Part shown: positions 61,518-64,000 of the stretch, piece after piece
Layout: each line of letters opens with the position of its first letter
Position numbering within the stretch: the stretch's first letter is position 1
Assembly: GCF_015831345.1 (NCBI RefSeq)
Contig: NZ_JADWYS010000001.1
Coordinates: 1,312,118-1,376,117 of the forward strand
Direction: 5' to 3'
Length of the DNA stretch: 64,000 bases
From: Caenimonas aquaedulcis
GTDB lineage: Bacteria > Pseudomonadota > Gammaproteobacteria > Burkholderiales > Burkholderiaceae_C
Program-made: the position numbers and the translations under genes
Notes under the pieces: generated by a model
What the model saw: only the letters and a program-made list of their open reading frames with translations
Databases searched by the model: none
Told to the model about the DNA's origin: nothing

Positions 61518-62212
61518 GCCAGCTCTCCCTTGAGGAACAGATCGGCCGCGCGGGAGCTCTCGCGCAGGCGCGTGCGATCGAAAAAATCCTGCACCGGCAG
61601 GTCCGCGAGGATGCGGCCCTGCTCCAGGTACACCACGCGCGTGGCCAGGCGCTTGACCTGGCCCAGGTTGTGGCTCGCGAACACGAGCGTCATGCCGCCC
61701 TGCGCGAAATCCGCCATCAGCGCCTCGACCTCGCGCTTGGCATGCGGATCGAGGCTGGAAGTCGGCTCGTCGAGGAACAGGACGCCCGGCTTCAGTGCCC
61801 AGGCGCGCGCGAGCGCGAGGCGCTGCTGCTGCCCGCCCGACAGTTCGCGCGCGCCGCGCAGCGCCACCTCGAACAGCCCGACCCGGCCGAGCGCGAGCAA
61901 GGCGGCCTCCCGCGCCTTCTTCCACGGCGTGCCGCGAATCCACAACCCCAGCGCGACGTTGTTCACGGCGGTGGTGCGCAGCATGTAGGGCCGCTGGAAC
62001 AGCATGGCCTGGGGCGTGCCGCTGTCGTGCAGCACCGAGCCGCGCGTGGGCGCGAGCAGGCCGTGCAGGAGGCGCAGCAGCGTGCTCTTGCCGCTGCCGT
62101 TGGCGCCGATGAGCGCGAGGCGCTCGCCGCGCGCCACGCGCAGGTCGATGCCGTGCAGCGCCTGCACGCTGCCGAAGTGCAGGTCCACCGCCTCGAGCTG
62201 GATGAGGCTCAT
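61514..62212 (-). CDS. tupC: Tungstate ABC transporter ATP-binding protein
   Basis: 232-residue ATPase. Walker A GANGSGKST, Q-loop LFQRPYMLRTT, signature LSGGQQQRLALARAW and Walker B VLFLDEPTSSLDP are complete. Unlike ModC there is no MOP domain at the C-terminus. It overlaps tupA (GTGA) and tupB (ATGA), so the three genes are translated as a chain. The assignment to tungstate rests on tupA; the ATPase itself is generic. Confidence 0.92.
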   Translation of the reverse strand: MSLIQLEAVDLHFGSVQALHGIDLRVARGERLALIGANGSGKSTLLRLLHGLLAPTRGSVLHDSGTPQAMLFQRPYMLRTTAVNNVALGLWIRGTPWKKAREAALLALGRVGLFEVALRGARELSGGQQQRLALARAWALKPGVLFLDEPTSSLDPHAKREVEALMADFAQGGMTLVFASHNLGQVKRLATRVVYLEQGRILADLPVQDFFDRTRLRESSRAADLFLKGELA

Positions 62213-62943
62213 ACGGGGGCGCCTTCGAGCACCGCGGGCCTGCCGCCGTGCCCCACGCGCCAGCGGCGCAGCAGCGCGATCAGCGCGTTGAGCGCCAGCA
62301 CCACCGCCAGCAGCACGATGCCCAGCGCGAGCGCGAGCGGCAGGTCGCCCTTGCTCGTCTCGAGCGCGATCGCGGTCGTCATCACCCGCGTGAAGCCGTC
62401 AATGTTGCCGCCGACGATCATCACGGCGCCGACTTCCGAGATGGCGCGGCCGAAGGACGCGATCGTCACCGTGAGCAGCGCGTACCGCTCGTCCCACGCG
62501 AGCAGGATGCCGCGCAGCATCGTGCCCGCGCCCATCGAGCGGAGCTGCTCGCCCTGCGCGCGGTCCACGTCTTCCACCACCTGCCGCGTGAGTGCGGTGA
62601 CCACGGGCAGCACGAGCACGGTCTGCGCGAGCACCATCGCCTTGAAGGAAAACAGCCAGCCGAGGAACCCGAGCGGCCCCGAGCGCGACAGCAGCAGGTA
62701 GACCACCAGTCCCACGACCACGGACGGCAGTGCGAGCGTCGTGTTGAGCACGGTGAGCAGCGCGCCGCGCCCCGGGAACCGCGCCACCGCGAGCCATGCG
62801 CCCAGGAGCAGGCCGACGCCGCACGCGATGGCGCAGGCCGCCGCGCTCACGGCCAGGGAGCGCAGGACGATGGAAAAGAGGTCGGGGTCCGCGCCCGCGA
62901 TGAGACCCATCGCGGTGGCGATGCTGTCGGAAAACGTGTTCAT
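62209..62943 (-). CDS. tupB: Tungstate ABC transporter permease
   Basis: 244-residue permease with about five helices, similar in fold to ModB. The conserved cytoplasmic loop is GEQLRSMGAGTMLRGILLAWDERYALLTVTIASFGRAISEVGAVMIVGGN, and ALPSVVVGLVVYLLLSRSGPLG matches TupB. It is first gene of the tupB-tupC-tupA operon. The usual order in other bacteria is tupA first; here the receptor is last. It is divergent from the ModE-like regulator with a 96-bp gap. Confidence 0.9.
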   Translation of the reverse strand: MNTFSDSIATAMGLIAGADPDLFSIVLRSLAVSAAACAIACGVGLLLGAWLAVARFPGRGALLTVLNTTLALPSVVVGLVVYLLLSRSGPLGFLGWLFSFKAMVLAQTVLVLPVVTALTRQVVEDVDRAQGEQLRSMGAGTMLRGILLAWDERYALLTVTIASFGRAISEVGAVMIVGGNIDGFTRVMTTAIALETSKGDLPLALALGIVLLAVVLALNALIALLRRWRVGHGGRPAVLEGAPV

Positions 62944-62995
62944 GCCTGGACCGGATGGTACGTGTGCATGCCAACGGGCGCATCGGGATTCGCGA

Positions 62996-63017
62996 GCTAT
63001 GAAGCCGGGTGCATAGC
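62996..63017. promoter_or_regulatory. Possible operator: GCTATG...CATAGC inverted repeat
   Basis: GCTATG (62996-63001) and CATAGC (63012-63017) form a perfect 6-bp inverted repeat with a 10-bp spacer, in the 96-bp gap between tupB and the divergent ModE-like regulator. E. coli ModE sites are CGCTATA..TATAGCG-type dyads, so the resemblance is suggestive. No other element is clear in this gap. Confidence 0.45.
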
Positions 63018-63039
63018 GGGGTCGCGCATACTCCCGGCC

Positions 63040-64000
63040 ATGCGCACCGTCGAGATCTCCTACAGCCTCGCCACGCGCCGCGAGGGCGGGGCCCGCATCC
63101 GCAATCCGCTCATGGACCTCCTGCATGCGGTGCGCGACCACGGGTCGATCTCCGCCGCGGCGAAGGCGCTCGGGTTTTCCTACCGGCATGTGTGGGGCGA
63201 ACTCAAGCGCTGGGAGGCCGAGCTCGGCAGGCCGCTCGTCATCTGGGAGAAGGGGCAGCCCGCCGTCCTTTCCGGATTCGGCGACAAGCTGCTGTGGGCC
63301 GAGCGCCAGGCGCAGGCGCGGCTCGCGCCGCAGGTGGAGGCGCTGCACGCGGACCTGGAGCGCGCCTTCGCCGTCGCCTTCGACGACGCCGCGCAGGTGC
63401 TGACCCTCTTCGCGAGCCACGACGACGCGTTGCCGCTGCTGCGCGAGCATGCGGCGCGATTCGCGCGCCTGCACCTGGACGTGCGCTTTTGCGGCAGCGT
63501 GGACGCGATCGCCGCGCTCAACGAGGGCCGCTGCGTGATGGCGGGCTTCCACACCCCGCGGCTGCCCGGCGGCGGCGAACTCGCGCGCCGCGCCTACCAG
63601 CCGCTGCTGCAGCCCGGCCTGCACAAGCTGATCGGCTTCGCGCAGCGCACGCAGGGGCTCATCGTGGCGCCGGGCAACCCGATGGCGCTCGCCTCCCTGG
63701 ACGACATCCGGGCCAAGGGGGCGCGCTTCGTCAACCGCGCGCTCGGCACCGGCACGCGCGTGCTGCTGGACGAGCTGCTCGCCCGGGACGGCATCGCCGC
63801 CGGCGCCATCGAGGGCTACGGGCGCTCCGAGCCTTCGCACGAAGCCGTGGCGCAGGCCGTCGCCTCCGGCGCGGTGGACGCGGGCCTGGGGATCGAGGCG
63901 GCGGCGCGCTCGCGCGGACTCGGGTTCGTGCCGCTGGTGCGGGAGGACTACTTCCTCGTGTGCCTCAAATCGGCGCTGGAGCAGCCGCCCGTCGCGGCGT
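63040..64000 (+). CDS. ModE-like HTH regulator fused to a periplasmic-binding-like domain (3' end cut)
   Basis: Partial gene, at least 320 codons, running off the window end. Residues about 20-110 are a ModE/LysR-type winged helix-turn-helix (MDLLHAVRDHGSISAAAKALGFSYRHVWGELKRWEAELG, with the SISAAAKALGFSYRHVW recognition helices). From about residue 115 a PBP-like ligand domain follows (VLTLFASHDDALPLLREHA, LIVAPGNPMALASLDDI and GTGTRVLLDELLARDG). Such proteins often regulate molybdate or tungstate genes. Divergent placement beside tupBCA makes tungstate/molybdate the likely signal, but ligand identity is inferred. The start ATG 63040 has CCCGGCC upstream, not a strong ribosome site. Confidence 0.85.
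   Translation, partial: MRTVEISYSLATRREGGARIRNPLMDLLHAVRDHGSISAAAKALGFSYRHVWGELKRWEAELGRPLVIWEKGQPAVLSGFGDKLLWAERQAQARLAPQVEALHADLERAFAVAFDDAAQVLTLFASHDDALPLLREHAARFARLHLDVRFCGSVDAIAALNEGRCVMAGFHTPRLPGGGELARRAYQPLLQPGLHKLIGFAQRTQGLIVAPGNPMALASLDDIRAKGARFVNRALGTGTRVLLDELLARDGIAAGAIEGYGRSEPSHEAVAQAVASGAVDAGLGIEAAARSRGLGFVPLVREDYFLVCLKSALEQPPVAA

Overview
The window is high-GC, densely packed chromosomal DNA of a betaproteobacterium, most likely Burkholderiales and close to Comamonadaceae (Ramlibacter/Variovorax-like). The evidence is the gene order ubiG-gph next to an ompA-type gene and gyrA, the chain gyrA-pheA-tyrA-(aroA-cmk fusion)-rpsA-ihfB-lapA-lapB-hldA-hldD, a C-rich/G-rich intergenic repeat that I recall from Comamonadaceae, and a tmRNA with the tag ANDSTFALAA. 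I see no phage genes, transposases or CRISPR arrays. The longest gene-free gap is about 230 bp. Many genes overlap by 1 to 4 bp (ATGA, GTGA or TGATG), so most regions are tightly coupled operons.

Region 1 (1-10.5 kb) looks like a complete alcohol-oxidising respiratory module. It holds a PQQ-associated beta-propeller protein and a cytochrome b561 on the minus strand. Divergent to them are a PQQ dehydrogenase with the lanthanide-type ligand set (XoxF-like), its periplasmic XoxJ partner, a lipoprotein cytochrome c, a caa3-type oxidase (coxB-ctaD-ctaE-ctaG) with altered proton-channel residues, a lipoprotein, and an NRAMP-family metal transporter with two extra acidic residues at its metal site. 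Region 2 (10.5-21.7 kb) is a carbohydrate locus: a DUF1275 membrane protein, a GH2 glycosidase, galT, galK, a GH1-RmlD fusion, UDP-galactopyranose mutase and a glycosyltransferase. Together these could turn galactose into a galactofuranose-containing glycan. A zinc alcohol dehydrogenase and an orphan membrane-anchored protein follow.

Region 3 (21.7-25.4 kb) is accessory: an MFS exporter, a LysR regulator divergent from a tautomerase, and a hotdog-fold thioesterase. Region 4 (25.4-41.2 kb) is housekeeping: tmRNA, gph, ubiG, an OmpA-type protein, gyrA (Gln at position 83), the aromatic amino acid genes with an AroA-Cmk fusion, rpsA driven by a promoter inside the cmk portion, ihfB, lapAB, the heptose genes, and a secreted helix-hairpin-helix protein with a histone-H1-like tail.

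Region 5 (41.2-51.1 kb) is a hydantoin/oxoproline utilisation locus: a fused oxoprolinase (HyuA-HyuB) and an Asp/Glu/hydantoin racemase run divergently from a TRAP transporter (dctPQM), a D-hydantoinase and an N-carbamoyl-D-amino acid hydrolase. A long imperfect inverted repeat closes it. Region 6 (51.1-64 kb) holds a tripartite RND efflux pump, a divergent GAF-Fis regulator leading into modABC (molybdate uptake), and convergent tupB-tupC-tupA (tungstate uptake). A divergent ModE-like regulator fused to a ligand-binding domain is cut by the window end.
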